From contig CAYORS010000009.1 of the NCBI GenBank assembly GCA_964406475.1, positions 1 to 34,959 on the forward strand: 34,959 nt of DNA, given 5' to 3'. The notes under the pieces are model-generated. The model was given only the letters and a program-made list of their open reading frames with translations, was not told the origin of the DNA and searched no databases. Every line of letters begins with the position of its first letter. The stretch's first letter is position 1. The DNA comes from JAQBQZ01 sp964406475. GTDB lineage: Bacteria; Patescibacteriota; Minisyncoccia; Phycocordibacterales; CAIRYW01. Positions 1 through 5,340 of the stretch are shown here, piece after piece. The translations under genes were made by a program, and so were the position numbers.

Positions 1-133
1 GTATTGCACCACCAACCGATTGGGTAGGTCTTGCATTTGAATGCAATTGAATATCGGTAAGCTCAAGGACGATGATTTTCTCACCTTTCTTTGGAAGCTC
101 TATTACCTGATTTAATTGCAATCTCTGCTCCAT
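1..133 (-). CDS. N-terminus of an unidentified protein, cut by the window edge
   Basis: Only the first 44 codons are inside the window; they begin MEQRLQLNQVIELPKKGEKI and run open off the left edge. The start is supported by a near-consensus promoter on the minus strand (TTGACA, 18 bp, TATAAT) whose -10 box ends 7 nt before the ATG, so the message would be leaderless. It is transcribed divergently from the LexA-like repressor at 213, with only 79 bp between the start codons, so that repressor may control it too (inference). I do not recognise the family from this fragment. Confidence 0.6.
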   Translation of the reverse strand, partial: MEQRLQLNQVIELPKKGEKIIVLELTDIQLHSNARPTQSVGGAI

Positions 134-140
134 GTAGGGA

Positions 141-170
141 ATTATATCAAAAAGGTGTAAAAAATGTCAA
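141..170 (-). promoter_or_regulatory. Promoter of the left-edge gene
   Basis: On the minus strand TTGACA (165-170) and TATAAT (141-146) are separated by 18 bp. The expected transcription start falls on or next to the ATG at 133. Confidence 0.7.
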
Positions 171-177
171 ATTAATG

Positions 178-206
178 TTGTTGCAAGTTTAAAAGTATGC
201 TATAAT
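178..206 (+). promoter_or_regulatory. Promoter of the CBASS operon (leaderless)
   Basis: TTGTTG (178-183), a 17-bp spacer, and an extended -10 TGCTATAAT with TATAAT at 201-206. The ATG at 213 follows after 6 nt, so transcription should start at the initiation codon. The promoter sits back to back with the minus-strand promoter at 141-170, a natural place for a repressor to bind. I could not find a convincing LexA-type palindrome between them. Confidence 0.7.
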
Positions 207-212
207 GGGTGC

Positions 213-854
213 ATGCACAACAAACAAAAACAGCTTTTGGCTCTCATAGACACTGATCCATACATTGGATCTTATAGCCTTAGAAGCATAGCCGATAAAA
301 TCGGGGTGCCCGACAAGCCACAGATTGTGAAATATCACCTCCAACAGCTCGAAAAAGCAGGATTAATACAGTTAAACCTTGAACAAGGGGTTATTAAGCC
401 TGTAAAGCGTGGGTTTGTAAAATCAACAGTGAACACTGTGTTTTCACTTCCTGTTGTAGGATCTGCAAATTGCGGTCCTGCAACCATATTTGCTGAGCAG
501 AACATTCAGCAGTATCTCAAAGTATCTTCTTCTATGTTGCCATACAACAAGAAAGAACTCTATGCACTCATCGCTGACGGCAATAGTATGAATCTGGCAA
601 AGGTGAACGAGAAAAACACTATTGAAAGTGGTGATTTTGTTCTTGTCGATAATGGATATAAGAGTTACAAGAACGGAGACATCGTGGTCGCGGTGATCGA
701 CGGTCTCGCAACAATAAAACGGTATCGGTTTGATAAAGAAAACCAGCGTATCGTGCTTGAAGCGGATTCAACAGAAAAATATCTCCCAATATTTGTTCAC
801 GCGGAAGATGATTTTCAATTGAGTGGTAAAGTGGTCGGAATTATTAAAAGTTAA
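213..854 (+). CDS. LexA-like S24-family self-cleaving repressor
   Basis: The 213-aa protein has the LexA layout. Residues 1-65 form a winged helix-turn-helix of the LexA type, with IADKIGV as the turn region and YHLQQLEKAGLI as the recognition part. Residues 78-213 form an S24 peptidase domain. The self-cleavage site is probably Cys87-Gly88 in VVGSANCGPA. The catalytic dyad is Ser125 (in GNSM) and Lys169 (in ATIKRY). In this family, contact with RecA filaments or a similar signal triggers self-cleavage and derepression. It is the first gene of the CBASS operon, 6 nt before the HNH-SAVED gene, so it probably represses its own promoter and the defence genes. Whether it is the genome's global LexA or a dedicated regulator cannot be told here; the linkage favours a dedicated one. 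Confidence 0.88.
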   Translation: MHNKQKQLLALIDTDPYIGSYSLRSIADKIGVPDKPQIVKYHLQQLEKAGLIQLNLEQGVIKPVKRGFVKSTVNTVFSLPVVGSANCGPATIFAEQNIQQYLKVSSSMLPYNKKELYALIADGNSMNLAKVNEKNTIESGDFVLVDNGYKSYKNGDIVVAVIDGLATIKRYRFDKENQRIVLEADSTEKYLPIFVHAEDDFQLSGKVVGIIKS

Positions 855-860
855 TCAAAC

Positions 861-2009
861 ATGAAAAAAACTACTAAATTAAAACGTCCAAACATTCCAA
901 TTAAAACACAATTACAATTGTGGGTTGTTTCTGCTGGCAGATGCCAGTTTCCTGGATGTAATGAATTTGTTCTCAAGGATAAAACAACTTTGTCCGAGGG
1001 TAACTATTCAAATATAGCTCACATTATTTCCTGGACTCCAACAGGTCCACGAGGTGATGTAATACTTTCCTCGAAACTTGGAAAGGACATATCAAATCTA
1101 ATGCTAATGTGTTTGAGACATGGAAAAATGATTGATATTAAGAAAAATATCCCAACGTACACCGTTGATTTTCTTAAGAGATGTAAAGAGGAACATGAAA
1201 ATCGAATAAAGATGCAGACGAGCATTGATGCCTCAAGAAAGACAACTGCTGTTAGACTGCAAACAAATATCCGCGGTAGACTTGTTGCGGTGTCGCAACC
1301 TGATGTATACACAGCTTTGATATCAGCAGGACGCTATCCTCATGATGAAAAAGGAATTCATATTGATCTAACAAATTTGCATTACTCAGCAGATAAGTCA
1401 TCTTGGGAAACAGCGGTCAAACAAATAGACGTAACGCTTAATGCTGCACTTACCGTTGGAAACAATGAAAGAAAAGAGGATCATTTTTCTGTGTTCGGCA
1501 TAGCACCTATACCAGTGCTTGCATACTTTGGCTTTAAACTTGGTAATGTAACTCCTGCAGATATTTACATTAAGTTGCGAGAAAAACCGTGGTCACGGAT
1601 TTCTTCTGAACCAAAACTCGCGTTTACAGTTAGTAAACCTCATATCAAAACCAAAGCAAAAGATGTGGCACTTTCTATCGCAATCAGCGGAACAACATCG
1701 CGATTGGAAATCGAAAAGCACGTTGGTAAAGGAGTTCCAATTTATGAAATTAAACTTAAAAAATCTCAGATAGACCAAATAGAATGTATTGAAGATCTGG
1801 AGGCATTTCGAAAGATCTACAGAGAAGTTGTAGACGAGATACGGGAAGTGCACGGAAAGAAATGTAAAATACATCTTTTTGGCGCAATGCCGACTTGTGC
1901 AGCTATCATCTGCGGAAGAGAAATTATTCACGGCGTTGATCCTTCAATTGTGATGTACGAACATCTAAGTCAGGAGGAAGGTTTTGTGCCAGCATTAACA
2001 ATTAATTAA
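861..2009 (+). CDS. cap5: CBASS effector nuclease, HNH-SAVED (Cap5-type)
   Basis: The 382-aa protein has an N-terminal HNH nuclease domain (about residues 15-115). It shows a CQFPGC zinc pair (Cys28, Cys33), His54 in the IAHII segment followed by TGPRGD, Asn79 in SNLMLMC, and Cys84/His87 in CLRHGKMID. Residues about 140-382 match a SAVED domain, the CBASS sensor module for cyclic nucleotides; typical are the FGIAPIPVLAYFG and HLFGAMPTCAAIICG segments. In the Cap5 family, binding of a cyclic dinucleotide such as 3',2'-cGAMP causes assembly and indiscriminate DNA cleavage, killing the infected cell. It lies between the LexA-like regulator and the cyclase (11 nt upstream). The ligand here cannot be read from sequence. 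Domain call strong; exact effector class well supported. Confidence 0.9.
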   Translation: MKKTTKLKRPNIPIKTQLQLWVVSAGRCQFPGCNEFVLKDKTTLSEGNYSNIAHIISWTPTGPRGDVILSSKLGKDISNLMLMCLRHGKMIDIKKNIPTYTVDFLKRCKEEHENRIKMQTSIDASRKTTAVRLQTNIRGRLVAVSQPDVYTALISAGRYPHDEKGIHIDLTNLHYSADKSSWETAVKQIDVTLNAALTVGNNERKEDHFSVFGIAPIPVLAYFGFKLGNVTPADIYIKLREKPWSRISSEPKLAFTVSKPHIKTKAKDVALSIAISGTTSRLEIEKHVGKGVPIYEIKLKKSQIDQIECIEDLEAFRKIYREVVDEIREVHGKKCKIHLFGAMPTCAAIICGREIIHGVDPSIVMYEHLSQEEGFVPALTIN

Positions 2010-2020
2010 CAATAATAATT

Positions 2021-2938
2021 ATGACACCAGAAAAATTTTTACAAAATTTGCTTGATTCACAAAATCTCAAACCAGAACAGGAGCTTACTTTAAAAGCTCA
2101 CAAAAAAGAAGTTACTGATTATCTCGTTGCTGAGTTTCAAGACAAACAGCCGACCATTAAGTATGCAGGGTCTTATGAAAAAGGAACTATGATTCGGGAT
2201 TGTTATGATCTTGATATAGTATGTTATTTTCCTGACACTGATACTCGAACACTTAAAGAAATTCGAGACGATGTATCTACTCATCTGAATAAAAAGTACA
2301 TTATGCAGGACAAAGCTTCTGCGGAACGTATCTTGAGCCTCAAGGGAGCTACTGCTCCAGAGAATTATCACATTGACGTTGTTCCTGGTCGTTTCATTTC
2401 AGGCACTAATGACGTTTTTCTCCACCTCGCAGAAGGTGAAAAGGAGCGACTTCAGACAAACCTTAAGACCCATATCTCTCACATTAAGGATAGTGGCTGT
2501 GTTCCAGTAATTCGACTTGTAAAGGTTTGGGCACATCGAAACAACGTCAAAGTAAAAACATTCGTGCTTGAATTGTTCGTCGTTGAAGTGCTTAACGGAT
2601 CTCGTTCTAAGAACGACCTCAAAGTTTCTTTCTTGAAAGTTCTTGAAGAAATGAAAAATCGCTTTGCCTCAATCGAACTTGTTGATCCTGCGAATACAGG
2701 CAATGTAGTCTCACGCCTCATGCCAGCTAGCGAGAAAACTGCAGTTGCTCAGGCAGCAAGGAAAGCTTTTGATGCTTTAAATTCTCAAGATACCCTTGGG
2801 GTGTGGGAGGGTGTCTTTAACGAAGCGGTATCTTCTACACGTTCATCAACTCCAGGTTTTATCAAGCCGAGCGCAACTCCTAACACTGGCTTTGTGCCAC
2901 ACTCTCCGCACTCAGATTATGCTAACGGAGAACGATAA
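2021..2938 (+). CDS. CBASS CD-NTase (cGAS/DncV-like nucleotidyltransferase)
   Basis: The 305-aa protein has the polymerase-beta-like nucleotidyltransferase core of CD-NTases. The Gly50-Ser51 motif in YAGSYEKGT is followed by the metal-binding Asp63 and Asp65 in YDLDIVCYF, and a third Asp119 in HIDVVPGR. These residues are what the family needs to make a cyclic di- or trinucleotide from NTPs after phage sensing. The C-terminal part is helical (VIRLVKVWAHRNN and onward), then a Ser/Pro-rich tail of about 40 residues ends in Tyr-Ala-Asn-Gly-Glu-Arg. In type II CBASS the cyclase C-terminus is what the E2 enzyme conjugates; here the Gly is third from the end rather than last. The gene overlaps the E2 gene by 20 nt. 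The subclade (possibly CdnG-like) is not resolved. Confidence 0.88.
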   Translation: MTPEKFLQNLLDSQNLKPEQELTLKAHKKEVTDYLVAEFQDKQPTIKYAGSYEKGTMIRDCYDLDIVCYFPDTDTRTLKEIRDDVSTHLNKKYIMQDKASAERILSLKGATAPENYHIDVVPGRFISGTNDVFLHLAEGEKERLQTNLKTHISHIKDSGCVPVIRLVKVWAHRNNVKVKTFVLELFVVEVLNGSRSKNDLKVSFLKVLEEMKNRFASIELVDPANTGNVVSRLMPASEKTAVAQAARKAFDALNSQDTLGVWEGVFNEAVSSTRSSTPGFIKPSATPNTGFVPHSPHSDYANGER

Positions 2939-3623
2939 AAAGTGGCTAGCAGACCACTACCCAAATCTTTTAATTGAATCGAACGACAAAGTTGTAGGTG
3001 AAGTTTCATTTACCGCGACTCACAATAAGGAATCTGGGCGTTTTCTAGAGATTGAATTGGATACAATTGACGGTGTGGGAGGTCTACGATTATCTGGAAC
3101 ATTCCAGATAGCTATTACCGCACGAACTATTACACCGCATTCACGACTCCCAGCGTTGACTATTGATGGTGTGGAAACCATAGCGGATCGCCATATTAAC
3201 CAATCTGATTTTAGTGCCTGTCTATGTAATCCTCTTGAGGAAGATGAGTACTTGGAACCACAATTTGATTTTCAAAGATACTTCAAGGAGTTGGTCATAC
3301 CATTCTTGTATGGACAGCTGTACTACTCACAAGAGGGACACTGGCCTTGGTTTGACTATGCACATGGCGGATTAGGAACCATTGAGGCTTTTTCGAAAAA
3401 TCCAACTTCAGCGAAAGCGGAAGAGTGTATTCAAAGAATCTCACGAGAAGTGCAACTATGGAAAACCATTAAGCCATTGTTGTTACAAGGTGGTGAGATA
3501 AAAGGACATACGCTATGTCCGTGCGTAAAGCACGACCATTTACGCCGTTGTCATCCTATAGCTTTAGAAGGATTGCGGCTTCTAAGGAAGGCTGTAAAAG
3601 AACATTCAATCCAACTTCCATAA
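2919..3623 (+). CDS. CBASS E2-like conjugating enzyme (short type II ancillary protein)
   Basis: The 234-aa protein starts at the ATG inside the cyclase gene; a longer in-frame reading from 2796 would only duplicate cyclase sequence. The middle part resembles the stand-alone E2 family of short type II CBASS: hydrophobic strands (TFQIAITART), then ETIADRHINQSDFSACLCNP with Cys101/Cys103 as catalytic candidates, then VIPFLYGQLYYSQEGHWP and FDYAHGGLGTIEAF. The C-terminus has a Cys-Pro-Cys...Cys-His knuckle (Cys200, Cys202, Cys211, His212), like the SEC-C zinc motif seen in such proteins. In studied systems the E2 attaches to the CD-NTase C-terminus and primes it. There is no E1 or JAB peptidase gene here, so this is the short form. 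Which cysteine is catalytic is uncertain. Confidence 0.82.
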   Translation: MLTENDKKWLADHYPNLLIESNDKVVGEVSFTATHNKESGRFLEIELDTIDGVGGLRLSGTFQIAITARTITPHSRLPALTIDGVETIADRHINQSDFSACLCNPLEEDEYLEPQFDFQRYFKELVIPFLYGQLYYSQEGHWPWFDYAHGGLGTIEAFSKNPTSAKAEECIQRISREVQLWKTIKPLLLQGGEIKGHTLCPCVKHDHLRRCHPIALEGLRLLRKAVKEHSIQLP

Positions 3624-3645
3624 GTTACAGGTGACTGTAACTTTT
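3623..3645 (+). terminator. Terminator of the CBASS operon
   Basis: A perfect 8-bp stem AGTTACAG/CTGTAACT around the loop GTGA, followed by TTT, begins at the last base of the E2 stop codon. Confidence 0.7.
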
Positions 3646-3657
3646 ATACTCAAACCT

Positions 3658-3708
3658 GTGTCACTTTTGTCACTTTTTCTCGCTCGACAAGGGTCGATTT
3701 GACATAAT
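3658..3708 (+). promoter_or_regulatory. Upstream box and extended -10 of RNA-like element A
   Basis: A tandem GTCACTTTT box (3658-3678) is identical to the one before element B. The extended -10 TGACATAAT (3700-3708) lies 42 bp after the start of the box. From the -10 box to the first conserved stem, AGCCTT, the spacing equals that in element B. No good -35 hexamer is visible, so the repeated box may bind an activator (inference). Confidence 0.45.
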
Positions 3709-3769
3709 AAGAAAAGCTAAAAAAGCCTTGTGGTGCAATGAACCCTACGGTCGCACCACGACTAGGCTC

Positions 3770-3817
3770 AAAAATATGAAAAACCACCAGAATATTCTGG
3801 TGGTTTTTCATATTTTT
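3770..3817. repeat. 48-nt perfect palindrome, possible bidirectional terminator
   Basis: Two 24-nt arms meet at GAATATTC with no spacer. The outer arms are A-rich then T-rich (AAAAACCACC / GGTGGTTTTT), the shape of the symmetric two-way terminators elsewhere in the window (21848, 27196, 32617). It is longer than any of those and is absent from element B. Confidence 0.6.
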
Positions 3818-4021
3818 GACCCTAAGCAAAGCCGGGGTGCTTTGCGTCGGGGAATCGAAAACCTTTTGAGCATAATTTGCGATTTTAAGAAGAAAATTAT
3901 CCAAAAGGTGTACTGACCCTGTAAAGGTCGATATCCCCGTAATATGTATTTGGCGACGACAAAAATGTTCTTGACCGATTCCTCGTGATATAATCGAAAG
4001 ATGGAATCCACGAAGGTGGAT

Positions 4022-4067
4022 GAGTCGGGGTCGCGCAAAAATTTAGTAAAATTTTATGTGTGACCGA
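4022..4067 (+). repeat. 46-nt direct repeat, copy 1 (hairpin core of element A)
   Basis: Identical over 46 nt to 4747-4792. It begins GAGTCGGGG and ends GTGTGACCGA. It folds as GGTCGCGCA against TGTGTGACC with two G-U pairs, topped by an AAATTT/AAATTT-type stem. The wobble pairs suggest the functional form is RNA. Confidence 0.75.
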
Positions 4068-4185
4068 AAGCGTACTCGCGTTTCCCCGTAGCATGAAACC
4101 GACAAAATTTTTAAAAAGTTTTGAGGAGATAAAAAACAGGCCCCGCACATTGCTGTACAGGACTTGGAATGGATGAGTCAACGAA

Positions 4186-4446
4186 TCAAGAAGCTGTTCG
4201 AAAAGGTGTCACTACCGATTCGAATTTTTGTTTCAGATGTGTTGGCACTTCCACCGTGCACAGAAAACTTGCGACATCATTTCCTCGGGTTTCAACACTT
4301 CCAACCCTAACCGCACCACTGCCACCAAGTGAAAGAATAATTGATGAACATAATTCCGAGAGGCCGTCGGGTCTGCAACCCAATTGACATTGTGTGCTTG
4401 TTTTCCACTTAAACATGAACAATTTAACTGAATAGTATTTCGTCAT
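4186..4446 (-). CDS. Possible small ORF behind a minus-strand promoter (doubtful)
   Basis: An 86-aa reading frame beginning MTKYYSVKLFMFKWKTS. A minus-strand promoter, TTGACA (4481-4486), 18 bp, TATATA (4457-4462), ends 10 nt before this ATG, close to the leaderless spacing seen elsewhere. The protein shows no recognisable domain, and the frame runs antisense to the 3' part of RNA-like element A. It could equally be an antisense transcript or chance. The stretch 4230-4545 holds nothing else I can name. Confidence 0.25.
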   Translation of the reverse strand: MTKYYSVKLFMFKWKTSTQCQLGCRPDGLSELCSSIILSLGGSGAVRVGSVETRGNDVASFLCTVEVPTHLKQKFESVVTPFRTAS

Positions 4447-4456
4447 AACCACTGTG

Positions 4457-4486
4457 TATATAAACATTTATCTACTTTTATGTCAA
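4457..4486 (-). promoter_or_regulatory. Minus-strand promoter between elements A and B
   Basis: TTGACA and TATATA with an 18-bp spacer on the minus strand. It points into the 3' part of element A and would drive either an antisense RNA or the doubtful 86-aa ORF. Confidence 0.45.
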
Positions 4487-4548
4487 TTTTTTGTTATGGT
4501 TCAGTACCTTTGCATCATCTCAATTAATGTATCTATCAAATATAAAAA

Positions 4549-4602
4549 GTGTCACTTTTGTCACTTTTTGTAGTCGCACGAGAAGGGTCCTCATGGTATT
4601 AT
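4549..4602 (+). promoter_or_regulatory. Upstream box and extended -10 of RNA-like element B
   Basis: The tandem GTCACTTTT box (4549-4569) is identical to that of element A. The extended -10 TGGTATTAT is at 4594-4602, 45 bp after the box start (42 bp in A). From the -10 to AGCCTT the spacing is the same in both copies. Confidence 0.45.
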
Positions 4603-4607
4603 GAAAA

Positions 4608-4830
4608 CTAAGTAATAAGCCTTACGGGGTAATGAATCAAAAGGTTCTATCTTGAGAAGGCTCAAAATATAGGCAGAGTCTAGATTTTGATTTTAAAATG
4701 TCTGGGACACATTTAAAAAGAATGGCAAGACGGAGCGCGACGGCGCGAGTCGGGGTCGCGCAAAAATTTAGTAAAATTTTATGTGTGACCGATTCCCCGT
4801 AGGGTCACCAACTCGTACTAGCACGAGAAT
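4608..4830 (+). ncRNA. RNA-like element B: second, shorter copy of the structured element
   Basis: The 5' hairpin is AGCCTT (4618-4623) with AAGGCT (4657-4662), enclosing GAATC-AAAA-GGTTC. Element A has the same AATGAA-C...GGT core with a different pairing sequence. A GTC-AGA-TTTT/AAAA-TCT-GAC hairpin follows. The 3' module has a GCGC-GACG-GCGC hairpin directly before GTCGGGG; the conserved 46-nt hairpin; CCCCGTA closing the module; and a CTCGT/ACGAG hairpin at 4811-4826. Compared with A it lacks the 48-nt palindrome and module A1, and has only GATT where A2 carries an extra GCG-TACT-CGC hairpin. The 3' end is uncertain: no U-tract hairpin is seen on this strand. Confidence 0.5.
4747..4792 (+). 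repeat. 46-nt direct repeat, copy 2 (hairpin core of element B)
   Basis: Identical to 4022-4067, 725 bp away in the same orientation. Flanking sequence differs in letters but keeps the same base-pairing scheme. Confidence 0.75.
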
Positions 4831-4854
4831 GATTGGTACATATTCCCACTAAAA

Positions 4855-4886
4855 TAAAAAACCATCAGGCACCGAAACCTGATGGT
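4855..4886 (-). terminator. Terminator of the small minus-strand gene at 4899-5222
   Basis: A perfect 9-bp stem, ACCATCAGG/CCTGATGGT, with an 8-nt loop. On the minus strand it is followed by TTTTTT. Confidence 0.75.
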
Positions 4887-4898
4887 AAAAAAACTCTT

Positions 4899-5222
4899 TC
4901 AAGAAAAAATAGGATCTTTTTCAACAACACTGATTCCTTCCAACCGAAGAGTATCTACTACCCACATTATTGTAGTATTGATTAGACGAATCTCAGTAAA
5001 AACACTCCTTCCAAGATCTGGGTGAACGTTGGGGGAAAGGAGTTTGTTTTCCATCATACCTCCTCCTGCATAATGTGATTCAAAACACTGAGTCATAGTC
5101 CTATGAAGAGACAAAACGTCCTCTGGATTATGTTCAATCAACAGTTGGCAGACATACCCACCTCCTAGTTGAAGATAACTCATTAAAACAACAACTCCTT
5201 TAACTTCGAATACATGTTTCAT
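4899..5222 (-). CDS. Small hypothetical protein
   Basis: A 107-aa frame beginning MKHVFEVKGVVVLMSYLQLG. No known domain is recognised; it has a Gly-rich patch (LQLGGGYVC) and a His/Cys-containing middle (TMTQCFESHYAGGG). Support for a real gene comes from its frame: a minus-strand promoter upstream (TTGACA 5266-5271, 16 bp, TAGTAT 5244-5249) and an intrinsic terminator just downstream. The second Met (5183) is preceded at about 11 nt by AAAGGAG, one of few SD-like motifs here, so the true start may be there (94 aa). It sits between the RNA-like elements and tsaD, facing the defence island. Confidence 0.5.
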   Translation of the reverse strand: MKHVFEVKGVVVLMSYLQLGGGYVCQLLIEHNPEDVLSLHRTMTQCFESHYAGGGMMENKLLSPNVHPDLGRSVFTEIRLINTTIMWVVDTLRLEGISVVEKDPIFS

Positions 5223-5243
5223 ATGTGCAAAATGTTCATACCC

Positions 5244-5271
5244 ATACTACCGTTTACCATCAGAATGTCAA
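5244..5271 (-). promoter_or_regulatory. Promoter of the small minus-strand gene
   Basis: TTGACA (5266-5271) and TAGTAT (5244-5249) with a 16-bp spacer on the minus strand; expected start near 5237, about 15 nt before the ATG at 5222. Confidence 0.55.
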
Positions 5272-5305
5272 CCGCGACATACATAGCCAATTAAGTAACT
5301 CTAAT

Positions 5306-5334
5306 TTGCCAATACTTCTATTTTTTGCTAAAAA
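5306..5334 (+). promoter_or_regulatory. Probable tsaD promoter (leaderless)
   Basis: TTGCCA (5306-5311), 17 bp, TGCTAAAAA with the -10 at 5329-5334, then 6 nt to the ATG. It overlaps an inverted repeat CTATTTTT/AAAAATAG (5319-5338) that could be an operator. Confidence 0.45.
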
Positions 5335-5340
5335 TAGCTT

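Larger units (their letters stand above)
3712..4229 (+). ncRNA. RNA-like element A: structured, apparently non-coding, family unknown
   Basis: No convincing + strand ORF exists here, but nested stems do. (1) A 5' hairpin: AGCCT/AGGCT closing GTGGTGC/GCACCAC. (2) A 48-nt perfect palindrome at 3770-3817. (3) Module A1 (3830-3941): a GCAAAGC/GCTTTGC hairpin, then GTCGGGG paired with CCCC at 3935-3938, enclosing ACCTTTTG/CAAAAGGT, ATAATTT/AAATTAT and GACC/GGTC stems. (4) Module A2 (4008-4091): a TCCAC/GTGGA hairpin, then GTCGGGG...CCCCGTA enclosing the 46-nt conserved hairpin. (5) A TTCGAA stem at 4197-4224 followed by TTTTT, a possible end. Element B repeats the promoter, the 5' hairpin and one module. 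The palindrome may instead be a terminator, giving a short 5' RNA of about 100 nt. I do not recognise tmRNA, RNase P, SRP, intron or riboswitch signatures. Confidence 0.5.

Noticed and set aside
2796..2918. Longer N-terminus of the E2-like protein
   Set aside because: The extra 41 codons lie entirely within the cyclase gene in another frame and do not resemble an E2 N-terminus.
3728..3916. Short + strand ORF (62 codons) across the palindrome in element A
   Set aside because: It reads through a perfect 48-nt inverted repeat and the stems of module A1; no promoter at leaderless distance; the same peptide arises on both strands because of the palindrome.
3897..4181. Minus-strand ORF of 94 codons through modules A1/A2
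   Set aside because: It is antisense to the covarying stems, has no promoter or domain, and its counterpart in element B is not an ORF.
3712..4229. tmRNA, RNase P RNA, SRP RNA or a group I/II intron
   Set aside because: No tRNA-like end with CCA, no RNase P conserved regions, no SRP tip motif and no intron core or domain V signature was found.
4169..4387. Plus-strand ORF of 72 codons downstream of module A2
   Set aside because: Composition is unlike a protein, no upstream signal, and it crosses the possible terminator hairpin at 4197-4229.
4022..4792. 46-nt direct repeats as att sites of an integrated element
   Set aside because: The repeats lie within similarly structured elements with matching promoters, enclose no integrase, and do not flank the CBASS operon; duplication of an RNA element explains them better.
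3658..4830. CRISPR array or OMEGA/IscB guide RNA
   Set aside because: No regular short repeats with spacers, no cas, iscB or tnpB gene nearby; the HNH gene upstream is a SAVED effector, not IscB.
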